Origin: JBFKOL01 sp041628815
GTDB lineage: Bacteria; Bacteroidota; Bacteroidia; Chitinophagales; Saprospiraceae
Length of the DNA: 12,057 nucleotides
Direction of reading: 5' to 3'
Assembly (NCBI GenBank): GCA_041628815.1
Contig: JBFKOL010000109.1
Span: forward strand, 1 to 12,057
The position numbers were made by a program, and so were the translations under genes. Numbering within the stretch: position 1 is the stretch's first letter; each line of letters opens with the position of its first letter. Below the pieces are notes generated by a model. It searched no databases. It worked only from the letters and a program-made list of their open reading frames with translations, and was not told the origin of the DNA. Below, one piece after another: positions 1 to 7,109 of this stretch.

Positions 1-2254
1 AGTGAAGTATATCTTTCATTTCTGTAAAGCGCATCTTTTTTTCAACCAACGCTTTTCGATTAACAACTAAAACGTATTCCTCCCTGTCTTTTTCCCACCA
101 GTTGATATTGGCATTGGTGTTAAACTCAGAAATCCTAGGGTGCTTAATCAGGTCCTCACCCAAAGAGACGGCATACCGTTCCAACTGGACCTTGTCATAT
201 CCCCGGAGAATGACGCGAAACTTGGGTACAGACGTACCGGAGTGATTGCTGAATCCTTTGCCGACACCGTAAATGTTCCATTCCGTACCACCCTGGTCGA
301 CGGCGAAAGCCTCAAGCCGGCTTTTGAGAATGTACGGAAATGAGCCATCACCGTTTTCTGGAAAAAGAACTTTTATCTGACCGTATTGTCCTCCCGTCAC
401 AGTCGTGAGATAAGCTCTCATTTTGTGAGAGAACTGCCCCAGGAATTGCTCCAGTTTCGACATTAACTCATTCATCTGTTCTATGGTACTTCCCATGGGC
501 ATGGAAGCAGTGACCATCAATACGGTTTCTTCCGTAGATCTGAAACCGGATGATTCAGATACGTAATGAGAAAACAAACGAAGACTTCCACCGAGCAGGC
601 GATTGGTCCAGGGTTTGATTTTTTCGACGTAATAAGCTGAACCCAACGTATGATTGTACCATGACCAATTCTCAACCTGGTTGGGTAGCCAAAACACCGG
701 AATGCCAAAGATGAATATTGTGGAAGTCAATCCTGCACGGCGAAATCCCCTGATGCGATGAACAAATGCGTTATACAGTCGATTCACTGTTATCACGTGA
801 AGTGCTGTCGAGGACTTGATATTTTTGACTGCCGTGTCTTGATTCATTCGGAGTAGATCGATCATGGCAGGGACAAAAAGGTAGGCTACAATCAAGGAAA
901 TGCTCAAATTAATACCAAGGACTTTGGCAAATTCTTGGAGTTCAAATTTTAAGTGCTCCGGAAGCATGAAAATGATAAAAAGAGCCGAAAGGGTTGTCAG
1001 TGTGCCAGTCAGCAGAGCAGGAAAGACCATCCTGTCACGATTTTTCCGGTAATGGTGCATCATCACGATGATGTTGTCGATTACAATGCCAAATGAAATC
1101 GTTATGGCTGCCAGTGCGTAAAGATTTACCTGAATCCCCAAAAGATGGTAGGCGATGATAGCCAATCCCAAATTGACCCCTGCGGAGGTTACCAGTACAA
1201 CCGAAGTCTTCAGGTTTCGATAGGCAAGTATCACCAATAACAGCATCAGTGAAAGTGACCAAATCGTTCTTTCTGCTATCTTGCTCAACTCGGCACGAAT
1301 GTATTTGGTCCGATCAAATTCAAGGTACAGGCGGTAGTCTTCAGGCATGAAGGCCTTGAGGCCACCTGCTCGGCTCTGTACACGATCTGCCAGTTTAAGG
1401 TGGTTGGTTCCAGCCTCGGGAATTAGTTTGACCCGAACCGATTCGCGGCCATTCACCCTGTAGTGCCTGGACTTTCGCTCCCGTTGCCAGGAAATATCAA
1501 CCAGGGAGGTTAGTGGAAGGTAATTTCCATTCCCCACAGGGACTTTTAAGTGGGCTATGTCCATCAATTCCTTACGGTCAAGGCGAAACTGCAGGTATCG
1601 GTCCCGGTAAAATCCACTGTCAAACGGTTTTATTGATATATGTTGCCGCAGTACCTCCCTGAGCACCGACTTTTGAGTCCCTAATTGCTCCAACAACGAC
1701 TCGTCGTATATCAGCCTGTATTCCATTTTTTCATTGCCTTCAATTTCGACACGTTGCAACCCCGCTATATCCGCAAAGTAGGGCACCAGAACCTGCGTCA
1801 CATAGGTATGAAGTTGGTATGACGAAATCGGGCCGTGGAGACTGTAAGACATTATTGCAGGGTCAATTTCTTGTGCATCAGGATCGTTGAGAACGAGATC
1901 CGGATAACCGGCCCCATATGGAAATTTTACATATAGCGTCCGGATCACTTGGGCTACCTGAAACCGTATTAAGTCCAGTGATACGCCTTGATCAAGGGAG
2001 ATCCGTGTGAAACCACTCCCGGTGGAAATCTCGGACTTAATTTCATTAATGCCTTCCAACAGAGTGATACCAGCTTCTGTGGGGGTGGTCATGGTTCGTT
2101 CGATTTCTTCAGGAGGAGCATTGGGATAACTGTACTGAATCGTGATGGTCGCGGAACGATGGGAAGCACCAAAGTCAAACGCCAGTCGCGGAAAGGTGTA
2201 AAATCCCATTAATGAAAACGCTAATCCTACCAAAACGATGGAAATAGGTTTCAT
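1..2254 (-). CDS. RND efflux permease (AcrB/HAE-type), C-terminus outside window
   Basis: Inner-membrane proton-driven RND permease. The frame is open from ATG at 2254 to the left edge (751 codons); about 270-300 residues, including TM8-12, should lie outside. An in-frame stop at 2291-2293 and no other start codon between fix this start, which leaves almost no cytoplasmic tail before TM1 (residues about 4-20). Order seen: TM1; first periplasmic domain to about 325; TM2-TM6 (about 332-465) with the TM4 proton-relay aspartate D393 in GIVIDN; TM7 about 510-527; then the start of the second periplasmic domain, with MPMGSTIEQMN typical of the family. After D393 the usual ENxYR is replaced by HHYR. 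No Shine-Dalgarno is seen. It is transcribed away from the adaptor gene at 2450, which probably serves it. Substrate unknown. RND assignment is strong; partnership with the second permease is inference. Confidence 0.93.
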   Translation of the reverse strand, partial: MKPISIVLVGLAFSLMGFYTFPRLAFDFGASHRSATITIQYSYPNAPPEEIERTMTTPTEAGITLLEGINEIKSEISTGSGFTRISLDQGVSLDLIRFQVAQVIRTLYVKFPYGAGYPDLVLNDPDAQEIDPAIMSYSLHGPISSYQLHTYVTQVLVPYFADIAGLQRVEIEGNEKMEYRLIYDESLLEQLGTQKSVLREVLRQHISIKPFDSGFYRDRYLQFRLDRKELMDIAHLKVPVGNGNYLPLTSLVDISWQRERKSRHYRVNGRESVRVKLIPEAGTNHLKLADRVQSRAGGLKAFMPEDYRLYLEFDRTKYIRAELSKIAERTIWSLSLMLLLVILAYRNLKTSVVLVTSAGVNLGLAIIAYHLLGIQVNLYALAAITISFGIVIDNIIVMMHHYRKNRDRMVFPALLTGTLTTLSALFIIFMLPEHLKFELQEFAKVLGINLSISLIVAYLFVPAMIDLLRMNQDTAVKNIKSSTALHVITVNRLYNAFVHRIRGFRRAGLTSTIFIFGIPVFWLPNQVENWSWYNHTLGSAYYVEKIKPWTNRLLGGSLRLFSHYVSESSGFRSTEETVLMVTASMPMGSTIEQMNELMSKLEQFLGQFSHKMRAYLTTVTGGQYGQIKVLFPENGDGSFPYILKSRLEAFAVDQGGTEWNIYGVGKGFSNHSGTSVPKFRVILRGYDKVQLERYAVSLGEDLIKHPRISEFNTNANINWWEKDREEYVLVVNRKALVEKKMRFTEMKDILH

Positions 2255-2449
2255 AAACCCAGAATTTTGGCATAAAGAAGAGACATACCCTTAGATAAAG
2301 AGGATTTCAATATAGCCCGAGGAAATCCAAAATCCGAAGACTGCTATTGACAAAAAGGCCCATAATCTGACACTTTGAGACCTTTTGGATCATACTCGGA
2401 CGCTCATGAAGATCCGTCCCCAATTTTAGGTAGTTTCATCCATGAGGGT
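2255..2449. promoter_or_regulatory. Divergent control region between permease and adaptor genes
   Basis: This 195-bp non-coding stretch must hold the promoters of both divergent efflux units. I see no convincing TAnnTTTG element on either strand; the nearest on the plus strand is ACACTTTG at 2370-2377 with ATTG 20 bases upstream, a poor match. It does contain an inverted repeat at 2302-2328 (separate entry) and a smaller one, CTCATG at 2403-2408 with CATGAG at 2441-2446, which ends just before the adaptor start and could fold in the leader. A reading frame continues through this region into the adaptor from 2375, but its first 25 residues do not resemble an adaptor or signal peptide, so I treat it as leader. 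Confidence 0.5.
2302..2328. repeat. Inverted repeat, possible operator
   Basis: GGATTTC at 2302-2308 and its exact reverse complement GAAATCC at 2322-2328 are separated by 13 bases. The half-site centres are 20 bases apart, roughly two helical turns, which is common for dimeric repressors. It lies 48 bases upstream of the leftward permease start and about 120 bases upstream of the adaptor start. No regulator gene is in the window to pair with it. A 7-bp inverted repeat can arise by chance, so confidence is limited. Confidence 0.3.
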
Positions 2450-3532
2450 ATGAAAAAACTGCTGTCCATATTTCCGATATTGTTCATTGTTGGAGCGTGC
2501 GAGAAAAGTTCGCCAGAACAATTTCCCGAGACAATCAAGAATGAGAAAAACCTGAATTTTGATCAGCCTGAGGTAGAGGTCATTCGGGCAACTAGGAACA
2601 TCTTGGTCTTGAAGAAACTAGTCAATGGCAAAATTAAGGCCTTCGACCGTGTTGAAATCAAGTTTGAAGCGACAGGCCGCATAACCCATGCCGAGCTGCA
2701 AAATGGACAACGGGTAACAAAAGGATCGGTTCTTGCCAAGTTAGATGACACAGATTTACAATACGAACTGGCCCACAAACGGATCGATCTCGAAGTAGCG
2801 GAAAATGACCGTAAGGAACGCATGATGCTGGTCAGCGGTGGCGATTTCGGTGATTCAACCATCACAGAACAGCAGCGCCGGTACATCGATATCGTATCGG
2901 GATACAACCGGGCACGTCAAGCCATTGAAGGTACACAGCATCAGTTATCGAAGACCACTGTTCTTTCACCATTTGACGGGCTGGTAGGAGACCTCCAAGT
3001 AAAGCGTGATCAATATGTATCCACAGGCGAGACCTTGTGCTCCCTCGTTAACCCTGGCTCTTACGAAGCGACATTTGCCGTGACCGAAGCCCTTGCCCTA
3101 GAACTCTGGAAAGGTCAGCCAGTATCCGTCAGACCACTGGCCCGGAAGGGCCTGGTGGTCAAAGCAAAAATCAGTGCGATCAACCCCCGCGTCGATGAGC
3201 ATGGACTGGTCACCGCTTATGCCAGGGTACAAAACAACCACCACATCTTTTTCGAAGGTATGAATATTGAAGTCGCCGTCGAGAATCCATCTCCTCCAGT
3301 CATCGTGGTACCCAGAGATGCGCTGGTCCTTCGATCTGGCAGGGAAGTAGTCTTTACCTATAATCCCGACGACGGGCGAGCCAAATGGAACTATGTGACG
3401 GTGGCACATGAAAACGACGAGATGCTCGGCGTCTCAGATGGGCTCAAAGAAGGAGACCTGGTCATCATTAAAGGTCAATCGGTGTTGGACCATGATGCTG
3501 AAGTGATTTTGGGGAATGATGGAAAAGAATAG
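2450..3532 (+). CDS. RND periplasmic adaptor (membrane fusion protein), lipoprotein
   Basis: Bridges an inner-membrane RND permease to an outer-membrane channel. The ATG at 2450 gives 360 residues beginning MKKLLSIFPILFIVGAC, a lipoprotein signal with lipobox V-G-A-C and acylated cysteine at residue 17; an in-frame ATG at 2375 would bury this signal and is rejected. Order: first half of the lipoyl domain about 66-100, ending GQRVTKGSVLAKLDDTDL; helical hairpin about 102-168; second lipoyl half about 169-201 with SPFDGLVG and GETLCSLVNP; beta-barrel about 203-275 with FFEGMNIEV; membrane-proximal domain to the end with VVPRDALV and LKEGDLVIIKG. Length is normal for the family. It lies between the divergent permease at 2254 and the permease at 4080 and may serve both. 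No OMF gene is seen. The leader ends in GAGGGT directly at the ATG, too close for a normal ribosome site. Confidence 0.92.
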   Translation: MKKLLSIFPILFIVGACEKSSPEQFPETIKNEKNLNFDQPEVEVIRATRNILVLKKLVNGKIKAFDRVEIKFEATGRITHAELQNGQRVTKGSVLAKLDDTDLQYELAHKRIDLEVAENDRKERMMLVSGGDFGDSTITEQQRRYIDIVSGYNRARQAIEGTQHQLSKTTVLSPFDGLVGDLQVKRDQYVSTGETLCSLVNPGSYEATFAVTEALALELWKGQPVSVRPLARKGLVVKAKISAINPRVDEHGLVTAYARVQNNHHIFFEGMNIEVAVENPSPPVIVVPRDALVLRSGREVVFTYNPDDGRAKWNYVTVAHENDEMLGVSDGLKEGDLVIIKGQSVLDHDAEVILGNDGKE

Positions 3533-3561
3533 CATATGATCAATGATTTTTGATACGGTAT

Positions 3562-3583
3562 TTAAGGATTTCTTGATCCTTGG
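3562..3583 (+). repeat. Small hairpin between adaptor and four-helix-bundle genes
   Basis: AAGGAT at 3564-3569 pairs exactly with ATCCTT at 3576-3581 across a 6-base loop; two further T-G pairs could extend it to 3562 and 3583. It lies in the 82-bp AT-rich gap after the adaptor stop. There is no T-tract after it, so it does not look like a full terminator; it could act as an attenuator or RNA-processing site, or be chance. Confidence 0.2.
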
Positions 3584-3614
3584 TAAGTTATAAAACATCA
3601 AATATGTGTGAGTC

Positions 3615-3986
3615 GTGAACAGGCTGGAACTAGAAGAGAAATTGATATCATTTTCTGAAATGATCCTACATATACAGCGCAATGTTCCTCAGAAACAAGC
3701 AAGTCTTTATTTAAACAGCCAGATAGTGCACTCATCTACTTCGGCAGCCTTGAAGTTTGGAGAGCACCAGGGAACCGAAACTAGAAAGGACTTTTTGCAC
3801 AACATGAAACATTGTTTAAAGGAATTGTGCGAAACCCATGTAAATCTTAAGAATATTGAAAGGGCAACGATTCCAGGCACCCGGGAATTAAAAAAAGCTA
3901 TCATCGAGAACAACGAATTAATGGTAATATTCACCTCAAGCATAAAATCGTCTTTAAATAATTACTACAAAGAACAAAGGTCTTGA
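3615..3986 (+). CDS. Four-helix-bundle protein, S23 (23S rRNA intervening-sequence) family
   Basis: Small cytoplasmic helical protein of 123 residues; function unknown. The family takes its name from proteins encoded in intervening sequences of 23S rRNA, but free-standing copies are frequent in Bacteroidota. The recognisable core is residues 37-72: a helix with SSTSAALKFGEHQGTETRKDF, matching the family pattern SGTSVGANYEEAQGAESRKDF that I recall, then LKELCETHVNL, and a last helix ending ENNELMVIFTSSIKSS. No signal peptide or membrane segment. The start is GTG at 3615; the in-frame codon just before it is sense, and a TGA at 3609-3611 closes the frame upstream, so no ATG start includes the first helix. 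G+C is about 38% over 3661-3960 by hand count, below the roughly 51% of sampled stretches of the next gene. Its place between adaptor and permease suggests cotranscription, but also possible late insertion. Confidence 0.75.
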   Translation: MNRLELEEKLISFSEMILHIQRNVPQKQASLYLNSQIVHSSTSAALKFGEHQGTETRKDFLHNMKHCLKELCETHVNLKNIERATIPGTRELKKAIIENNELMVIFTSSIKSSLNNYYKEQRS

Positions 3987-4079
3987 TTGTACGCTGATGG
4001 TTGTCATTGTAATTCAACTATCGAATGTCACCTATCGAATATCTGATATCAAAGGAATTGTTCTTCAAAAAATTCTAAG
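3987..4079 (+). promoter_or_regulatory. 93-bp leader of the second permease with tandem 9-bp repeats
   Basis: AT-rich gap before the TTG start. CTATCGAAT occurs twice as a direct repeat, at 4018-4026 and 4032-4040, 14 bases apart. An AAAGGA at 4051-4056 resembles a ribosome site but lies about 24 bases from the TTG, too far for normal use. No TAnnTTTG promoter element is evident. The repeats could be a regulator site or chance. Confidence 0.25.
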
Positions 4080-7055
4080 TTGTTAAACTTCTTAATCTCC
4101 AGGCCCATTGGTGTCACAATGACGACGCTCGCCGTGGTGATTATCTCTTTTGTATTCCTGGGACGAATACCTATCTCGCTGCTGTCGGATATCCCGATAC
4201 CGACAATTGCCGTCCAGGTAAGTGCCCCGGACATGGATGCACGTACACTTGAAAATACGGTCACTCGTACTCTTAGAAACGAGCTTTTGCAGGTAAACAA
4301 TCTAAAGGATATAAGCAGCCGGTCTCGCAATGGAAGTGCACTTCTCAGATTGACACTTGATTACGGAATCAATACGAGCCTGAGTTTTATTGAGGTCAAT
4401 GAAAAAATTGACCAGGTGATGCACCTACTGCCTCGAGACATGGGCCGCCCCAGGGTCATCAAGACCAATGTTTCAGATATCCCGGTTTTTACACTACACA
4501 TGATTCCCGAAAGTACCATACGGGAGTTCAATTTGCTGGAACTATCCCAGTTTGCAGAAAATGTCATCAAGAGACGGTTGGAGCAATTGAAAGAAATCGC
4601 CTTCGTCGATATCCATGGCATGGCCTTCCCCGAAGTCGTGGTAAAGCCAGACAAGGAAGTAATGACATCGCTAAACATTTCTCAGGACGTCATAGAACGG
4701 GCACTGCAGAATGCCAACATAGAAATGGGCAATATCCTGATCCGCGATGGAGCCTACCAGTATGGCATCAGGCTGCGTACAAGACTCGTCACGGTAGACG
4801 ATATAAAGTCGCTGTATCTGAAAGTTGATGACCGGCTTTTTCAACTCGGCGACCTGGCCACCGTTCGATTGGAGGAAGAACAACGGAAGGGATCTTTTAT
4901 AGTTAATGATAATAGAGCCATCGTTTTTAGTGTCCGTAAAAAAAGCAATGCCAACAATTATTCACTGCGAAGAAATGTCGCATCACTTATGGCGGCATTT
5001 GAAACTGATTACCCGGGTTTGCATTTTGTACTGTCCAATGACCAGTCGCAGATACTTGAGTCATCCATAAACAGTTTGAAGACATCACTTTTCTTTGGAC
5101 TCACCTTTGCAGGACTGATTCTTTTTGCCTTTTTCAGGGATTGGCGTCCGCCCATACTAATCATCACAGGGGTGCCGATAAGCCTGCTCGTGACGCTTTT
5201 ATTCTTTTATCTGCTCGATATTTCTATCAATATAATCTCGCTGACAGGGCTGCTTCTTGGTATAGGTCTTATGATCGATAATTCCATCATAATCATTGAA
5301 AACATTCAGCAGAAGAGAATTCAAATGTGTCTTTTAGAAGCCGCTGCTCAGGGAGCCCAGGAGGTAGTCCGACCTTTGATTGCTTCGGCGCTGACCACGT
5401 CCTCCGTATTTTTACCACTCATACTTTTAAGTGGACTGGCAGGCGCTATGTTTTATGACCAGGCCCTATCCATCACCATTGCGTTGCTCGTGTCAGTGAC
5501 CACATCTTATTTCGTGCTTCCGGTAATTGCAGCGTTTGTGCTGAAAACCAATGGCGCTTTTCGCGAAAGAAGAAAACGGCTATCCCATTCCTCGATGATT
5601 GGTTGGATTGTGACACAAAGAAAATGGCTTCTCCCATTGTTTCTTCTTACCGGATTAGCTTCCTTATTTCTGTTTCCAGAAATGAAGAAACAGGCATTCC
5701 CGGATATCACGCGTGAATATTTCGAAATAGGGATCGACTGGAATGAACCCATAGACTTGGCCGAAAGTGAGAGGAGGGGCAAAGTTTTTTACGATGATTT
5801 CCATGTTCAAATTCGTGAAATTGCCAGGTACCATGGGGAAGTACAATTCATGCTGGCAAAAGAAGACCCGGAATTCAACGAGTCCCGGTTTGTAGTCGCT
5901 ATTACCAACAATTCGGGCGAACATTTTCGCAGAAAAGTGAAAGATTGGTTCATAAAGCATCATCCAGTCAGTGTGGTTTCCGTCCAACCGGCTCCCAATG
6001 TGTTGGACCGCATTTTCCGGACTGACAAGCCTCCAGTGTCAATCTCTATTCAATCAATGCAAACTCTTGGTTTGCCTCCATACAAAGAATCTGTTGTGGT
6101 GGTTGACGGACTTAGGGACATCATCCCCGGGTTGGAAATTATTCCCGTCGAAGCCATCGTAACGCTTGAAATACTCCAGGAAAAGTTACTGGTACATGGC
6201 GTTTTGTACGACGAAGTCATTGACAAATTGCGTTCTATTTTGCGAAATAACAGGATAACCGAATTGCGCAGCAGCGATCGAATCATCCCTGTTCAAGTCA
6301 GCGAAAAAGAGGGTCAAGACCTGGAAGTCTTGCTTCGGGGAAGCTACATTCAAACACCCGGTGGACAAAGAATACCTATCGGTGAATTCATCGAATTAGG
6401 TCTCGGCCACGACTACAAGAACATCGAATCGGGGAAGGGTGGAGAACATATTTTGTTGACAACATCTGAATATTTTGATGGGATGGAGCAGCAGGTCCGT
6501 GACCGCATCGCAAACTTGGGCGCGTACACTGTGCAATTTGGCGGCAGTTTCTATGAAAATCGCCGATTGATCCGGGAATTACTCAAAATTTCGCTTGTTG
6601 TAATCGTATTGTTATTCCTTATTCTTGCAGCTCAGTTCGAATCCCTCATTCAACCCATGGTCGTGGCATTGACACTTCCCGTGGGTATTTTTGGAGCCTT
6701 GCTGGCTCTTTATCTTGCAGGGGAGAGCATCAACATTATGGCTCTGGTAGGCATCATCATCATGAGTGGTATTGATGTCAACGATGCAATTTTAAAAATC
6801 GATATCATCAACCGGAACCATCGCATGGGTATGTCATTGATCGAAGCCATAGTCGACGGATCCGAAAGACGCATCAGGCCCATTATCATGACCTCCCTGA
6901 CTACGATGTTGGCAATGACACCGATGCTTTTTACCGATGGTTTGGGAGCGGAACTTCAACGTCCACTGGCTATAGCTGTGATGGGCGGTCTAACGTTAGG
7001 TACGGTGGCAAGCATCGTTATGATCCCGATGTTTTACAAGATCACTGTAAAATAA
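4080..7055 (+). CDS. RND efflux permease (AcrB/HAE-type), complete, TTG start
   Basis: Proton-driven inner-membrane export pump subunit, 991 residues, slightly short for the family (about 1,020-1,050). Order: TM1 about 10-30 after LNFLISRPIGVTM, the classic RND N-terminus; first periplasmic domain 31-333; TM2-TM6 with relay aspartate D400 in GLMIDNS followed by IIIIEN; TM7 about 515-532; second periplasmic domain; TM8 near 840; TM10 with GIDVNDAILKID (898-908); TM11-12 with RIRPIIMTSLTTMLAMTPM. TM10 carries D899 and D902, and asparagine 901 stands where AcrB has K940. The frame has a TGA at 4044-4046 and no ATG before the conserved N-terminus, so TTG at 4080 is the only start that keeps it; the next ATG (residue 14) would cut TM1. 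Probably works with the adaptor at 2450 and perhaps with the divergent permease. Substrate unknown. Confidence 0.93.
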   Translation: MLNFLISRPIGVTMTTLAVVIISFVFLGRIPISLLSDIPIPTIAVQVSAPDMDARTLENTVTRTLRNELLQVNNLKDISSRSRNGSALLRLTLDYGINTSLSFIEVNEKIDQVMHLLPRDMGRPRVIKTNVSDIPVFTLHMIPESTIREFNLLELSQFAENVIKRRLEQLKEIAFVDIHGMAFPEVVVKPDKEVMTSLNISQDVIERALQNANIEMGNILIRDGAYQYGIRLRTRLVTVDDIKSLYLKVDDRLFQLGDLATVRLEEEQRKGSFIVNDNRAIVFSVRKKSNANNYSLRRNVASLMAAFETDYPGLHFVLSNDQSQILESSINSLKTSLFFGLTFAGLILFAFFRDWRPPILIITGVPISLLVTLLFFYLLDISINIISLTGLLLGIGLMIDNSIIIIENIQQKRIQMCLLEAAAQGAQEVVRPLIASALTTSSVFLPLILLSGLAGAMFYDQALSITIALLVSVTTSYFVLPVIAAFVLKTNGAFRERRKRLSHSSMIGWIVTQRKWLLPLFLLTGLASLFLFPEMKKQAFPDITREYFEIGIDWNEPIDLAESERRGKVFYDDFHVQIREIARYHGEVQFMLAKEDPEFNESRFVVAITNNSGEHFRRKVKDWFIKHHPVSVVSVQPAPNVLDRIFRTDKPPVSISIQSMQTLGLPPYKESVVVVDGLRDIIPGLEIIPVEAIVTLEILQEKLLVHGVLYDEVIDKLRSILRNNRITELRSSDRIIPVQVSEKEGQDLEVLLRGSYIQTPGGQRIPIGEFIELGLGHDYKNIESGKGGEHILLTTSEYFDGMEQQVRDRIANLGAYTVQFGGSFYENRRLIRELLKISLVVIVLLFLILAAQFESLIQPMVVALTLPVGIFGALLALYLAGESINIMALVGIIIMSGIDVNDAILKIDIINRNHRMGMSLIEAIVDGSERRIRPIIMTSLTTMLAMTPMLFTDGLGAELQRPLAIAVMGGLTLGTVASIVMIPMFYKITVK

Positions 7056-7088
7056 AGGCCATCTATAATTGATGGGGACTTCATCTTA

Positions 7089-7109
7089 ACCGGGATCACA
7101 CCATCCGGT
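7089..7109. terminator. Possible bidirectional terminator hairpin at convergent gene ends
   Basis: ACC and GGAT (7089-7096, with one bulged G at 7092) pair with ATCCGGT (7103-7109) around a 6-base loop, giving seven pairs. It sits where the rightward permease and the leftward aminotransferase converge (40-bp gap) and includes the aminotransferase stop codon at 7096-7098. No immediate T-run follows on either strand; a TCTTTT lies about 10 bases on in the plus direction. A weaker 5-bp hairpin, CCATC/GATGG, lies at 7059-7075. Support is weak. Confidence 0.25.

Noticed and set aside
1..2254. The leftward permease as a pseudogene, since it has no end in the window
   Set aside because: Codon-by-codon reading over most of its length shows no stop or frameshift; it simply continues past base 1.
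2375..2449. Upstream in-frame ATG giving the adaptor a 25-residue extension
   Set aside because: The extension hides a clear lipoprotein signal peptide that begins at the ATG at 2450, and its residues look random.
2563..2907. 114-codon minus-strand frame opposite the adaptor
   Set aside because: Antisense shadow of a well-supported gene; serine- and arginine-rich translation typical of a mirrored frame.
3571..3987. TCTTGAT direct repeats at 3571-3577 and 3981-3987 that bracket the four-helix-bundle gene, as target-site duplications
   Set aside because: Only 7 bases, the second is part of the coding end and stop codon, and no terminal inverted repeats or transposase are present.
7059..7075. 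CCATC/GATGG hairpin after the second permease as an intrinsic terminator
   Set aside because: Five pairs, AT-rich loop, no T-run after it.
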